From NCBI RefSeq assembly GCF_029382225.1, contig NZ_JARLTC010000002.1, forward strand, positions 434,001 to 498,000: DNA of 64,000 nucleotides, given 5' to 3'. A model generated the notes under the pieces. The model was not told the DNA's origin. It saw nothing but the letters and a program-made list of their open reading frames with translations, and ran no database searches. This DNA is from Spongiactinospora sp. TRM90649 (lineage in GTDB: Bacteria > Actinomycetota > Actinomycetes > Streptosporangiales > Streptosporangiaceae). Within the stretch, counting starts at the first letter, position 1. Every line of letters starts with the position of its first letter. Shown here piece after piece: positions 43,842 through 52,859 of this stretch. The position numbers and the translations under genes are program-made.

Positions 43842-45581
43842 CTAGCCCCAGTGCTCCGGGGCGGCCACCGGGACGATCTCGGGCGCTCCCAGGCGGATGG
43901 CGTCGGCCTCGTGGTCGGTGTCCTCCTCCTGGGAGGCCCGTTCGGCCTCGACCCGCTTGGTGTAGTACTCCACCTCGCGCCCGATCTGGTCGTCGTCCCA
44001 GCCCAGCGGCCCGGCGACCAGTTCGGCGGCCTCCTCGGCCACGGCCAGCCCCCGGTGGAAGGTCTCGATGGAGATGTGCGTACGGCGGGCCAGCACGTCG
44101 TCCAGGTGCCTCGCCCCCTCGTGCGTGGCCGCGTAGACGATCTCCGCCCGCAGGTAGTCGTCGGCCCCCGCGAGCGGCCCGGCCAGCGAGGGGTCCTCCT
44201 CGATCAGCGCCAGCACCTCCTCGGTCATCGAGCCGTACCGCTGAAGCAGGTGCTCGATGCGCGCCACGTGCAGGCCGGAGGAGCGGGCCAGCCGGTGCCG
44301 GGAGTTCCACAGCGCCTGGTAGCCCTCCGCCCCCGCCAGCGGCACCCGGTCGGTGCACGACGGCGGGACCCGCTGGTCGAGGCCGTGGACGACGGCGTCG
44401 ACCGCATCCCGCGCCATCACCCGGTAGGTCGTGTACTTGCCGCCCGCGATCATCACCAGGCCGGGCACCGGATGCGCCACCACGTGCTCGCGCGACAGCT
44501 TGGAGGTCTCGTCGGACTCCCCGGCGAGCAGCGGGCGCAGCCCGGCGTAGACGCCCTCGACGTCGTCGCGGGTGAGCGGCACCGAAAGGACCGCGTTGAC
44601 GTGGTCGAGCACGTAGTCGATGTCGGACCGCGAGGCGGCCGGGTGGGCCTTGTCCAGCGACCACACGGTGTCGGTTGTGCCGATGATCCAGTGGCGTCCC
44701 CACGGGATCACGAACAGCACGGACTTCTCGGTGCGCAGGATGATCCCGGTGTGGCAGTGGATGCGGTCGCGCGGCACCACCAGGTGCACGCCCTTGGACG
44801 CCCGGACGTGGATCTGCCCGCGCCCGCCGACCAGCCCCTGGATGTCGTCGGTCCAGACGCCGGTGGCGTTGACCACCTGGCGCGCGTGGACGTCGAGTTC
44901 GGTGCCGCCCTCCAGGTCGCGCACGCGCACGCCGGTGACCCGCTCGCCCTCCCGCAGGAAGCCCACGACCTGGGCGCGGGAGGCGACGTGCGCGCCGTAG
45001 GAGGCGGCGGTGCGGAGCATGGTCATCACGTAACGGGCGTCGTCCACCTGGGCGTCCCAGTACTGCACGGCCCCGGTGAAGGAGGCCCTGCGCAGCGCCG
45101 GGGCCAGCCGCAGCGCGCGCTTGCGCGACAGGTGACGGTGGCCGGGCACGCCCCGGGTGAAGCCGAAGGAGAAGCCGAGGCTGTCGTAGAGGGCCAGGCC
45201 CGCGCCGACGTAGGGGCGTTCCCACGCGTAGTGGGTGAGCGGCATCAGGAACGGCACCGGCCGCACCAGGTGCGGGGCCACCCGCTGCATCAGCAGGGCG
45301 CGCTCCTGGAGCGCCTCTCTGACCAGGTCGAAGTTGAGCTGTTCCAGATAGCGCAGTCCGCCGTGGATGAGTTTGGAGGAACGCGACGAGGTGCCGGAGG
45401 CGAAGTCGCGCGCCTCCAGCAGGCCGACGTTGAGCCCGCGCGTCGCGGCGTCGAGGGCGACGCCCGCGCCCACCACGCCGCCGCCGACCACGACGAGGTC
45501 GAGTTCCTGCTCCGCCATGTCCGCAAGGGCGGCCGATCGCTCGGCCGGGCCGAGTCTGGTCGTGCCCATCCGCGACTTCAT
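43842..45581 (-). CDS. glpD: Glycerol-3-phosphate dehydrogenase
   Basis: An FAD enzyme (579 aa) oxidising glycerol-3-phosphate to DHAP and passing electrons to quinone at the membrane. Motifs: LDLVVVGGGVVGAGVALDAA (FAD dinucleotide site), SSRSSKLIHGGLRYLEQLNF, LAPHLVRPVPFLMPLTH-type block, and GGKYTTYRVMARDAVD near residue 370. A C-terminal helical DAO_C domain includes YAATHEGARHLDDVLARRTH. ATG 45581 has GGGGGGAG 5 nt upstream. It follows the DeoR-type gene by 46 bp on the same strand, so they are probably one operon. Confidence 0.95.
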   Translation of the reverse strand: MKSRMGTTRLGPAERSAALADMAEQELDLVVVGGGVVGAGVALDAATRGLNVGLLEARDFASGTSSRSSKLIHGGLRYLEQLNFDLVREALQERALLMQRVAPHLVRPVPFLMPLTHYAWERPYVGAGLALYDSLGFSFGFTRGVPGHRHLSRKRALRLAPALRRASFTGAVQYWDAQVDDARYVMTMLRTAASYGAHVASRAQVVGFLREGERVTGVRVRDLEGGTELDVHARQVVNATGVWTDDIQGLVGGRGQIHVRASKGVHLVVPRDRIHCHTGIILRTEKSVLFVIPWGRHWIIGTTDTVWSLDKAHPAASRSDIDYVLDHVNAVLSVPLTRDDVEGVYAGLRPLLAGESDETSKLSREHVVAHPVPGLVMIAGGKYTTYRVMARDAVDAVVHGLDQRVPPSCTDRVPLAGAEGYQALWNSRHRLARSSGLHVARIEHLLQRYGSMTEEVLALIEEDPSLAGPLAGADDYLRAEIVYAATHEGARHLDDVLARRTHISIETFHRGLAVAEEAAELVAGPLGWDDDQIGREVEYYTKRVEAERASQEEDTDHEADAIRLGAPEIVPVAAPEHWG

Positions 45582-45627
45582 TCCGCTCCCCCCTGAGCCG
45601 CCACCGGCCCTCAACCTCTTTCTACCC

Positions 45628-46410
45628 TCACGCCCTGATGACCTGCACTCCGGCCTCGGTGAAGGCCGCGACGGCCGCCTTGTCGGCGTTCGCGTCGGTG
45701 ACCAGCACGTTGACCTCCTCGATCGGGCAGATCCGGGCGAACGCCCGGGTCCCGACCTTGGAGGAGTCGGCCACCACGACGACCTTCGCCGCCCTGCTCA
45801 TCAGCAGGTGGTTGACGCTCGCCTCGCCCTCGTGGTGGGCGCTGGCGCCGGACTCCACGCTGATCGCGTTGACCCCGATGAAGGCGATGTCCAGGGCGAC
45901 CTGTTCAAGCACGCCGGCCGCCAGCGGGCCGATCAGCTCGTAGGACTGCGGCCGGGCGACCCCGCCGGTGAGCACGATCTTGATGTGCTGGCGGACGGTC
46001 AGCTCGTTGGCGATGTTCAGCGCGTTGGTGACGATGGTGATCTGCGGTGCGGGGTCGGCGTTCAGGTCGGCGCGCGTGGCCAGCGACCTGGCCAGCTCCG
46101 ACGTGGTGGTGCCGCCGTTCATGCCGACGATGGCCCCCGGCGTCACCAGCTCGGCCGCCTTCTCCGCGATGCGGTGCTTCTCCCCGGCGTGCCTGGCGGT
46201 CTTGTACCGCAGCGGGAGATCGTAGCTGACGCTCTGCGCGACGGCTCCGCCTCTGGTCCGCATGAGCATCTGCTGCTGCGCGAGCTGGTCGAAGTCGCGC
46301 CGGATGGTGGCGGTGGACACGTCGAGCGAGGCCGCCGCCTCCTCCACGCTCAAGCGTCCCTCCTGCGCGAGGAGTTCCAGAATCGCGTTCCAGCGTTCGT
46401 AGCGAGCCAC
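45628..46410 (-). CDS. DeoR/GlpR family sugar-responsive repressor
   Basis: A 260-aa repressor. The N-terminal winged helix is RWNAILELLAQEGRLSVEEA with recognition helix VSTATIRRDFDQL. The C-terminal phosphosugar-sensing domain has VGMNGGTTTSELARSL, IVTNALNIANEL, LTGGVARPQSYELIGP and GASAHHEGEASVNHLL. GTG 46410 has GGAGGT 5 nt upstream. It is divergent from the amino-sugar operon and co-directional with glpD. It therefore could be AgaR-like (GalNAc pathway), GlpR-like, or both. The operator-like repeats at 46490-46520 lie between it and the amino-sugar operon. Confidence 0.92.
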   Translation of the reverse strand: MARYERWNAILELLAQEGRLSVEEAAASLDVSTATIRRDFDQLAQQQMLMRTRGGAVAQSVSYDLPLRYKTARHAGEKHRIAEKAAELVTPGAIVGMNGGTTTSELARSLATRADLNADPAPQITIVTNALNIANELTVRQHIKIVLTGGVARPQSYELIGPLAAGVLEQVALDIAFIGVNAISVESGASAHHEGEASVNHLLMSRAAKVVVVADSSKVGTRAFARICPIEEVNVLVTDANADKAAVAAFTEAGVQVIRA

Positions 46411-46489
46411 CTGTGACCTCCCTCTCGGCTCTGATCACCAAAGCCTGGCACACCGCCACAGTCATCTAACCACCGATGCACAATATTGC

Positions 46490-46520
46490 TCGTTTCTGCT
46501 ATATATAGAGCATAAAACGA
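46490..46520. promoter_or_regulatory. Putative DeoR/AgaR operator
   Basis: TCGTTT (46490-46495) and AAACGA (46515-46520) form an inverted pair around an AT-rich core with a near-palindrome TGCTATATATAGAGCA (46497-46512). DeoR-family operators often carry such TTT/AAA half-sites. The position just before the SIS gene fits a repressor site overlapping the promoter. Confidence 0.6.
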
Positions 46521-46541
46521 CGTATTCGGAGAGGCCCGCTC

Positions 46542-47438
46542 ATGAGCACGCACACCGAGGCCGAGATCGCCTCCCAGCCCGACCTCTGGCGCCGGGCCGT
46601 GTCCACGCTCCCCGGGATCCCCGCGTCCGCGCTGCCCGCCCTGGGCGAGCGGGTCGCCGTGGTGGGCTGCGGCACCTCCTGGTTCATCGCCAAGGCGTAC
46701 GCGGCGCTACGCGAGAGCGCCGGACAGGGCGAGACCGACGCGTTCGCCGCCTCCGAGACCCCCGCCGGGCGGGCCTACGACCGCGTGCTCGCGCTCACCC
46801 GATCCGGCACGACGACCGAGGTCCTGACGCTGCTCCGGGAGATCCGCGCGGCGAGCGGCGGGCCCGCGACCTCCGTGATCACCGCCGTCCCCGGCTCGCC
46901 GGTCACCGGCCTCGCCGACCACGTCGTCGTCCTCGACTACGCCGACGAGACCTCCGTGGTGCAGACCCGCTTCGCCACCACCCAGCTCACGCTGCTGCGC
47001 GCCCACCTGGGCGAAGACCTCGGCGGCGCGATCCACGACGCCGAGCGGGCCCTGGCCGAGCCGCTGCCGTCCGGGGCGGTCGACGCGGAGCAGTTCACCT
47101 TCCTCGGCCGCGGCTGGACCTTCGGGCTCGCCGAGGAGGCCGCGCTGAAGATGCGCGAGGCCGCCCGCTCGTGGACCGAGGCGTACCCGGCCATGGAATA
47201 CCGGCACGGCCCGATCAGCATCGCGGGCCCCGGACGGATCACCTGGATGCTCGGGCAGGCCCCCCACGGCCTCGCCGCCGAGGTCGAGCGCACCGGCGGG
47301 GACTTCGTCTCAACCCCCGCCGATCCGCTGGCCGAGCTGGTACGAGTCCAGCGCACGGCCGTCGCCCGCGCCCATGCCCGCGGACTGGACCCCGACCACC
47401 CCCTCCACCTCACCCGATCTGTGATCCTTTCCTCATGA
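46542..47438 (+). CDS. SIS domain sugar-phosphate isomerase/deaminase (AgaS-like)
   Basis: A 298-aa protein with two SIS domains, related to the isomerase half of GlmS and to AgaS. Motifs: VAVVGCGTSWFIAKAYAAL, LALTRSGTTTEVLTLLREI and FLGRGWTFGLAEEAALKMRE, plus AYPAMEYRHGPI with the Glu-x-x-His-Gly-Pro active-site block. In an operon with a NagA-type deacetylase, a PfkB kinase and an aldolase, it probably deaminates galactosamine-6-phosphate to tagatose-6-phosphate. Its last codon overlaps the next gene (ATGA). No transporter lies in the operon. Confidence 0.87.
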   Translation: MSTHTEAEIASQPDLWRRAVSTLPGIPASALPALGERVAVVGCGTSWFIAKAYAALRESAGQGETDAFAASETPAGRAYDRVLALTRSGTTTEVLTLLREIRAASGGPATSVITAVPGSPVTGLADHVVVLDYADETSVVQTRFATTQLTLLRAHLGEDLGGAIHDAERALAEPLPSGAVDAEQFTFLGRGWTFGLAEEAALKMREAARSWTEAYPAMEYRHGPISIAGPGRITWMLGQAPHGLAAEVERTGGDFVSTPADPLAELVRVQRTAVARAHARGLDPDHPLHLTRSVILSS

Positions 47439-48577
47439 GCATCACACTCGCCGACGCCCGCCTCGTGACCCCCAGCGGAGTGCACCACGGCTGGCTGACC
47501 ATCGAAGACGGCCGGATCACCCACGTGGGCCAGGGAGCCGCCCCCGGCAGCGGGCGCGGCCTCGGCGGCCGTCACGTCGTGCCGGGCTTCATCGACATCC
47601 ACAACCATGGCGGCGCCGGCGGGTCCTTCCCGGAGGGCGACCCCGAAGGGGCGCGCCGCGCGGCCGAGTTCCACGCCCAGCACGGCACCACCACCACGAT
47701 GGCCAGCCTGGTCAGCGGCGGGCTGGACAGCCTGGCGGCGGCGGCCTCCGCGCTCGCCGACCTGTGCGAGGACGGCCTGCTCGCCGGAATCCACTTCGAA
47801 GGCCCCTACATCTCGGCGGCCAGGTGCGGCGCGCACGACCCCGACCGGCTGCGCGCCCCCGACCGGGGCGAGTTCGCCGCACTGGTCAAGGCCGGGCGCG
47901 GGCACGTGCGGATGCTCACCATCGCGCCGGAGCTGCCGGGCGCGCTCGACGTGATCCGCGACGCCGTGGACGCCGGGGTGATCGCCGCCCTCGGGCACAG
48001 CGACGCCTCCTACGAGCAGACCATCGCGGGCATCGAGGCGGGGGGCACCGTCGCCACCCACCTCTACAACGCCATGCCGTCCCTGCACCACCGGGCGCCA
48101 GGGCCGATCGCCGCGCTGCTCCAGGACGACCGGGTCACCGTCGAGCTGATCAACGACGGCGTGCACTCGCATCCCGCCATGGTCAAACTGGCCTTCCAGG
48201 TGGCGGGCGCCGACCGCACCGCGCTGGTCACCGACGCGATGGCGGCCACCGGCATCGGCGACGGCGTCTACGAACTGGGCAGCATGCGGGTGCGCGTCGA
48301 GGACGGCGCGGCCCGGCTCGTCGAGGGCGGCTCCATCGCGGGCAGCACCCTCACCATGGACGTCGCGTTCGAGCGCGCCGTCCACCTGGCCGGGCTGTCG
48401 CTCGTCGAGGCCGCGCGGGTCACCGCGCTCACCCCGGCCCGCGTGCTCGGCCTGGAGTCGCGCGCCGGCTCCATCGAGGTCGGCAAGGACGCCGACCTTG
48501 TTGTGCTCTCCGACGACCTGAAGGTGGAGGCCGTGATGAGACACGGCACATGGATCATGGAACCACCCTCCGTATGA
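47435..48577 (+). CDS. nagA: N-acetylhexosamine-6-phosphate deacetylase (NagA/AgaA)
   Basis: A 380-aa TIM-barrel amidohydrolase removing acetate from GlcNAc-6-P or GalNAc-6-P. Motifs: VVPGFIDIHNHGGAGGSF (metal), GIHFEGPYISAARCGAH (Glu ligand), ALGHSDASYEQT, THLYNAMPSLHHR and LVTDAMAATGIGDG with the catalytic Asp. The N-terminal beta domain and late GSIEVGKDADLVVL are typical. ATG 47435 overlaps the SIS stop, and the stop overlaps the kinase start, so the genes are tightly coupled. The tagatose-type partners favour a GalNAc-6-P substrate, but NagA and AgaA cannot be separated by motif alone. Confidence 0.93.
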   Translation: MSITLADARLVTPSGVHHGWLTIEDGRITHVGQGAAPGSGRGLGGRHVVPGFIDIHNHGGAGGSFPEGDPEGARRAAEFHAQHGTTTTMASLVSGGLDSLAAAASALADLCEDGLLAGIHFEGPYISAARCGAHDPDRLRAPDRGEFAALVKAGRGHVRMLTIAPELPGALDVIRDAVDAGVIAALGHSDASYEQTIAGIEAGGTVATHLYNAMPSLHHRAPGPIAALLQDDRVTVELINDGVHSHPAMVKLAFQVAGADRTALVTDAMAATGIGDGVYELGSMRVRVEDGAARLVEGGSIAGSTLTMDVAFERAVHLAGLSLVEAARVTALTPARVLGLESRAGSIEVGKDADLVVLSDDLKVEAVMRHGTWIMEPPSV

Positions 48578-49488
48578 CGATCCTCACCGTCACGCTGAAC
48601 GCCGCCCTCGACGTCACCTACGAGGTCGAGGGCGCGGACTGGAACGGCGTCAACCGCGTCGGGGCCGTGCACCGCAGGGCGGGGGGCAAGGGCGTCAACG
48701 TCGCCAGGGTCCTCGCCGCCCTCGGGCACCCCGTGCTCCTCACCGGCCTGACCGGCGGCCCCACCGGCGCCCTCATCGAGGCCGACCTGACGGCCGCCGG
48801 GCTCCCCCACTCCTTCTCCCCCGTCCACGCCGCCTCGCGCACCACCCTCGCCGTCACCTCCTCGACGGGGACGGCCCTGTTCAACGAATCGGGCCCGGCG
48901 GTGGACGCCACCGAGGTCACCGCATTCCTGGAACGTTACGATCGCCTCCTCCGCACGGGGGCGGAGGCGGTCGTGATCTCCGGCAGCCTCCCGCCCGGAC
49001 TGTCCGCCGACTTCTACGCGTCCCTGTGCAGCCGTGCGGGGGAAGCGGGCGTCCCCACCATCGTGGACGCCGACGGCGAGCCGCTCCGCCACGCCCCCGG
49101 CGGACGCCCGGCCATCCTCAAGCCCAACGCCGAAGAACTCACCCGCGCAGTCGGCACCATGGACGCCGTGGCGGGCGCGCGAGCGCTGCGAACGGCGGGA
49201 GCCGGAGCCGTCGTGGTCTCCCGGGGCGCCGACGGCCTGGTCGCGGTCACGCCGGACGGCGAGTGGACGGCCCGCATGCCGTACCCGGTGGCGGGCAACC
49301 CCACCGGCGCGGGCGACGCGTCAGTCGCCGGCCTCGCACTCGGCCTGGTCCAGGGAACCCCCTGGCCCACCCGCCTCCGCACAGCCGCCGCCCTCGGCGC
49401 CGCCGCCGTCGCCACCCACGTGGCCGGTGACATCGACCACCAGGTATTCGAGTCGATCCGCGACCAAATCCAAATCACCCCTCACTAG
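48574..49488 (+). CDS. PfkB family 1-phosphofructokinase/tagatose-6-phosphate kinase
   Basis: A 304-aa ribokinase-fold sugar-phosphate kinase. Motifs: ILTVTLNAALDVTYEV, RAGGKGVNVARVLAALG, VVISGSLPPGLSADFY, ILKPNAEELTRA and the anion hole/base GNPTGAGDASVAGLALG. In this operon it probably makes tagatose-1,6-bisphosphate, to be split by the class II aldolase that follows. ATG 48574 overlaps the nagA stop. LacC and FruK-type enzymes are very similar, so fructose-1-phosphate remains an alternative. Confidence 0.9.
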   Translation: MTILTVTLNAALDVTYEVEGADWNGVNRVGAVHRRAGGKGVNVARVLAALGHPVLLTGLTGGPTGALIEADLTAAGLPHSFSPVHAASRTTLAVTSSTGTALFNESGPAVDATEVTAFLERYDRLLRTGAEAVVISGSLPPGLSADFYASLCSRAGEAGVPTIVDADGEPLRHAPGGRPAILKPNAEELTRAVGTMDAVAGARALRTAGAGAVVVSRGADGLVAVTPDGEWTARMPYPVAGNPTGAGDASVAGLALGLVQGTPWPTRLRTAAALGAAAVATHVAGDIDHQVFESIRDQIQITPH

Positions 49489-49579
49489 CCCCACTCCCTC
49501 AGCCCCGCCCCCATCAACGCCGCACCACCCCGGGCCCCGCACCCGTACGCGTGGCCCGCCCCTGGAACGGAGCAGCACG

Positions 49580-50404
49580 TTGCCCCTGGTAAGCACCGGT
49601 GAGATCGTCCGCGCAGCGTCGGGCGGGGTCGGCGCGTTCAATGTGATCCAGCTCGAACACGCCGAGGCCATCGTGGCCGGGGCCGAAGCCGCCGGAGCCC
49701 CGGTCGTGCTCCAGATCAGCGAGAACTGCGTCCGCTACCACGGGGCCCTGGCCCCGATCGCCCTCGCCTCCCTCGCCGTGGCGCGGGCCGCCGCCGTACC
49801 GGCCGCCGTCCACCTCGACCACGCCACCGACCGCGCGCTCGTCGAAGAGGCCGTCGCCCTCGGCATCGGCTCGGTGATGTTCGACGCCTCCGCGCTCCCC
49901 GACGACGAGAACGTGGCGCAGACCGCCTCGGTGGCCGCCTGGTGCCACGAGCGCGGCGTCTGGGTAGAGGCCGAACTCGGCGAGGTCGGCGGTAAAGACG
50001 GCGTCCACGCCCCCGGTGTCCGTACCGACCCCTCCGAGGCCGCCCGCTACGTCACCGCCACCGGCATCGACGCTCTAGCCGTCGCCGTCGGCACCTCCCA
50101 CGCGATGACCACCAAGGACGCCGTCCTCGACCTCGCCCTGATCGCCCGCCTGCGAGAGGTCGTCCCGGTCCCACTCGTCCTGCACGGCTCCTCCGGCGTA
50201 CCCGACGAGACCCTGCGCGAGGCCGTTCACCACGGCATGCAGAAGATCAACATCGCGACCCACCTGAACAAGGCCTTCACCACCGCGATCCGCCACCACC
50301 TGGACGCCCACCCCACGGTGGTCGACTCCCGCAAATACCTGGCCACAGGCCGCGACGCGGTCGCCCGCGAAGTCACTCACCTGCTGGAAATCCTGGGGAG
50401 CTGA
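49580..50404 (+). CDS. Class II ketose-bisphosphate aldolase (GatY/KbaY-like)
   Basis: A 274-aa zinc aldolase cleaving tagatose- or fructose-1,6-bisphosphate into DHAP and glyceraldehyde-3-phosphate. Motifs: VGAFNVIQLEHAEAIVAGA, VHLDHATDRALVEEA (catalytic Asp and Zn His), VEAELGEVGGKDG, LVLHGSSGVPDETL and KINIATHLNKAF. The start is TTG 49580 with ACGGAG about 8 nt upstream, and LPLVSTGEIV matches family N-termini. It lies 91 bp after the kinase, completing the pathway from amino-sugar phosphate to triose phosphates. Confidence 0.92.
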   Translation: MPLVSTGEIVRAASGGVGAFNVIQLEHAEAIVAGAEAAGAPVVLQISENCVRYHGALAPIALASLAVARAAAVPAAVHLDHATDRALVEEAVALGIGSVMFDASALPDDENVAQTASVAAWCHERGVWVEAELGEVGGKDGVHAPGVRTDPSEAARYVTATGIDALAVAVGTSHAMTTKDAVLDLALIARLREVVPVPLVLHGSSGVPDETLREAVHHGMQKINIATHLNKAFTTAIRHHLDAHPTVVDSRKYLATGRDAVAREVTHLLEILGS

Positions 50405-50461
50405 CTTGGGGAGCTGACCTCGCCGCCGGTCGGCGTCTCTCCTGCAAGCCCGGCCATCGAA

Positions 50462-50821
50462 TCAGCACTGCCTCCATGAGCTGATCTGGTCGTTGAGGTA
50501 ACCGATGCGGTCCAGCCACCCACCCGCAGCGATCTTAATCCGTACCCCACCATAGTTTTGGTCAATGTAGAAGCAGATGGATTTGTCGCTGCGGTTCCAC
50601 AGGGAAGACGCCCTATCGTTCCCAGCACCGAGACTGGCCTTCTCGGTGCCTCCCTCCCACACCAGCCCGTTGCCTTCGAAGTGCTGGTACACACATACCC
50701 GGCCGGGGTCGCAGAAGTCCCAGGCGGCCACCTTCGCCTGCGCCGGCGCTGCAGTGACCAGTGCGGTGACCGCGCAGGCCGCCGCGATCGAACCTGCGAG
50801 CAAAGTCTTTCGCTTGTTCAT
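50462..50821 (-). CDS. Secreted peptidase inhibitor I36-type protein
   Basis: A small exported protein (119 aa) of the beta/gamma-crystallin-like I36 group, whose founder inhibits metalloproteases in Streptomyces. A signal peptide ends AAPAQA near residue 28. The mature domain has FCDPGRVCVYQHFEGNGLVW and ICFYIDQNYGGVRIKI, with four Cys probably forming two disulphides. ATG 50821 follows GAAAGG. The two secreted proteases lie 7-10 kb away, so a functional link is only a possibility. Confidence 0.85.
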   Translation of the reverse strand: MNKRKTLLAGSIAAACAVTALVTAAPAQAKVAAWDFCDPGRVCVYQHFEGNGLVWEGGTEKASLGAGNDRASSLWNRSDKSICFYIDQNYGGVRIKIAAGGWLDRIGYLNDQISSWRQC

Positions 50822-51046
50822 CTTTCACCTTTGTTCGTTTCCGCTGTCACATGCCGGTAATGCGCGCATACCCGCTCGCGCCATACGGCCTCCTCGATGC
50901 GTGGACAGAGTCCACCCGGCGGATGACCAAAGACAAGTCCGCTTGCTATCCGTTTTCCGCCCGCCACCGCGAACGGCACCGCGATCCCGCCGGCGAACCG
51001 CCACCGGCTCTACGATCCAACGGCTCGGCTGACGGGAGTCACCAGG

Positions 51047-51436
51047 TCACTCACCTGCCGGGACTCCTGGCGAGCCGGCTTCGCCATCCGCCAAGCGGAC
51101 GGTGACGGTGACACGGCCCGCTTCGTCACGTGTGGCGATCGCGTGCCCGGCCCGGTCGACGCCGTCCAACTCCAGGGATATCGGACCCCCCTCGCCCAGG
51201 AAGTTGCGCCACCACTTCTTGATGTCGGGGAACATGACGCGGATTCTCACGATGTCGCCCCTGCGCTGGAAGCCGACGGGCGTGCTGAAAGTGCCTCCGG
51301 AGCGGCGTCCCGTGTAGGTGATGATCGTGAGATACCTCCTGATCACCGCACCCCATCGAGGGGAGGAACGCAACGCCAGGACAAATGCGTTGAACCGCCC
51401 GACCGCCCGCTTCGGCAGCGAATCTTGGGATCGCAT
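51047..51436 (-). CDS. Nitroreductase/deazaflavin-dependent oxidoreductase family protein
   Basis: A 129-aa split-barrel protein resembling the F420H2-dependent quinone reductase (PF04075/DUF385) group. YTGRRSGGTFSTPVGFQRRGD is the conserved T-G-R-x-S-G block (here partly quoted), followed by WWRNFLGEGGPISLELDG. The cofactor is likely F420, FMN or heme; actinomycetes make F420. ATG 51436 has GGAGG 4 nt upstream, while an upstream ATG/GTG at 51472 is less well placed. It is a single gene; substrate unknown. Confidence 0.8.
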   Translation of the reverse strand: MRSQDSLPKRAVGRFNAFVLALRSSPRWGAVIRRYLTIITYTGRRSGGTFSTPVGFQRRGDIVRIRVMFPDIKKWWRNFLGEGGPISLELDGVDRAGHAIATRDEAGRVTVTVRLADGEAGSPGVPAGE

Positions 51437-51561
51437 GGAACCTCCATCACGGCACGTGGTTACTACCGCCAACGTAACTCGCCTAACGGAGATCCCCGTC
51501 CACTCGCCTTCAAGTGAGAAGCATCAGGCCCGGGACATCGCACATACCGGCCACCCCGCCG

Positions 51562-51993
51562 CTATCTCGCGGGACATGGATAGTCGGGTACGTGAAAGTC
51601 CGGACAGTGGACGACTGCGAGCACGGCATACCGCTCGCCGTTCAGCCAATACCCCCGGCACACGCTATCGGCGTGACTCAGGTATTTGACCGCTTCCTCC
51701 AGCAGAGACGTTCGAGGGTCGGGCTCCAGACGTCCCGGATGGGCGATCGAAGGCGCCAGTTCATCGAACTGTTCGGCCAGCCAATCGGCGGCTTCCTCCA
51801 CGGACGCCGTGGTTTTGCAGATCTGCCCCGGGGCCTTCAGCAAGTAGTCACACATCCGGAACGGTGGAAATGGTGAATTTTTCACCGCAAAGTCGGTCAG
51901 ATCTATCGGCGTGCGCCGCATGCCGTCCTCCTTGTCGAGGATCACCCGCTGGCCGACCCAGCGATAGGCATGGAAGTGCTCCACCGCTCGCAT
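51562..51993 (-). CDS. Hypothetical protein
   Basis: A soluble 143-aa protein I do not recognise. It begins with basic and aromatic residues (MRAVEHFHAYRWVGQRVILD), has a helical ASVEEAADWLAEQFDELAP stretch and three scattered Cys near the end. There is no signal peptide. Composition is less GC-biased than most genes here. It lies upstream of no obvious partner, next to a run of small regulator genes. A GTG four codons in could also be the start. Confidence 0.6.
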   Translation of the reverse strand: MRAVEHFHAYRWVGQRVILDKEDGMRRTPIDLTDFAVKNSPFPPFRMCDYLLKAPGQICKTTASVEEAADWLAEQFDELAPSIAHPGRLEPDPRTSLLEEAVKYLSHADSVCRGYWLNGERYAVLAVVHCPDFHVPDYPCPAR

Positions 51994-52057
51994 TATGCCT
52001 CCGGCAGTGAGCGGCGCCCCTGCGGTCGAAGCAATGCGGGGACGCCGGATCTCGTGT

Positions 52058-52285
52058 TCAGATCTTTGTGGTGTCGATTCCCCAGGCCCGCAACTCGGAC
52101 CCGAAGAATCTCAAGGGTGTGGTGTCGCTGTTCTTGGAGTCACCGATGAGGTAGGCGTCCGGCTCGCCGGGAATCCGTCCGATGATAAGGCACGCCTCAC
52201 CTTCTCCGTCCTCGTTGTTGTTCCCACCGCACGGCGCGGTCATGGCGATACCCTCAATGGGAATTACGTAGAGGTCTGCGGACAT
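52058..52285 (-). CDS. DUF397-like small protein
   Basis: A 75-aa protein with the order seen in DUF397 proteins: a GGNNNEDGEGEACLIIGRI strand pair, then IGDSKNSDTTPLRFFGSELR, where the DSK turn and final hydrophobic-aromatic segment match the family. DUF397 proteins usually pair with an XRE/DUF5753 regulator, as antitoxin- or anti-activator-like partners. Here it lies 58 bp downstream of an RsbW-type ATPase gene instead. The similarity is partial. Confidence 0.6.
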   Translation of the reverse strand: MSADLYVIPIEGIAMTAPCGGNNNEDGEGEACLIIGRIPGEPDAYLIGDSKNSDTTPLRFFGSELRAWGIDTTKI

Positions 52286-52343
52286 GGACTACTCTTTTCC
52301 GGTTGGAGTGGTGTGGGTGACTTCGTATGACTCTGTTGGCTGA

Positions 52344-52859
52344 TCACGGACATCTCCGATTGGCGCCGCCCGTCGGAGGAGAGCGAATGGTGGCGTAGAC
52401 CACCTTGATCCACGGCAGGGCGGCGTCTTTCGGGTAGCGATATCCCCAGCTCGCCGCCAGGCCGTCCACAATGGCGAGGCCGCGGCCGTGCTCTGAATCG
52501 ATGCCGGGCCTTCCGGGACGCGCGGGGGCGCGGGGGTCGGCGTCCCACACCTCGATGAGAAGGGCGTCCACGCCGGGCACCACCTCCAGGACGAGACGAA
52601 TCAGCGACTCGTCTGCGAGTAGGGTGCTGACCTTCGGCATGACGACATGCATGCCGAGTGCCTGGACGGCGTTCGTAACCAACTCGCTCACGAGTAACCG
52701 GGCATCGTCCACGAATTGCTCGTCGCTGAAACCCCACCCGCGAAGAGTGGCCGCCGTGTACGCCCGCGCGAGCCATACGGCATTGGGAAGTGCCACGAGG
52801 GTCAGCGAATCGTGGCGAATAGCGGGGAAAGCAGAAAATGCACTGATCGGCGAGGCCAT
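52344..52859 (-). CDS. ATP-binding protein (RsbW-like HATPase_c)
   Basis: A 171-aa GHKL ATPase of the anti-sigma/serine kinase type common in actinomycetes. Features: LLVSELVTNAVQALG (N box), LLIEVWDADPRAPARPG (G1 box with Asp), EHGRGLAIVDGLAASWGYR (G2 box). ATG 52859 is used, with GGTGG nearby; TTG 52862 would add one residue. It is divergent from the XRE gene at 53017, a frequent partnership with DUF397 proteins in Streptomyces-type genomes. It probably phosphorylates or sequesters a regulator; the target is unknown. Confidence 0.88.
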   Translation of the reverse strand: MASPISAFSAFPAIRHDSLTLVALPNAVWLARAYTAATLRGWGFSDEQFVDDARLLVSELVTNAVQALGMHVVMPKVSTLLADESLIRLVLEVVPGVDALLIEVWDADPRAPARPGRPGIDSEHGRGLAIVDGLAASWGYRYPKDAALPWIKVVYATIRSPPTGGANRRCP

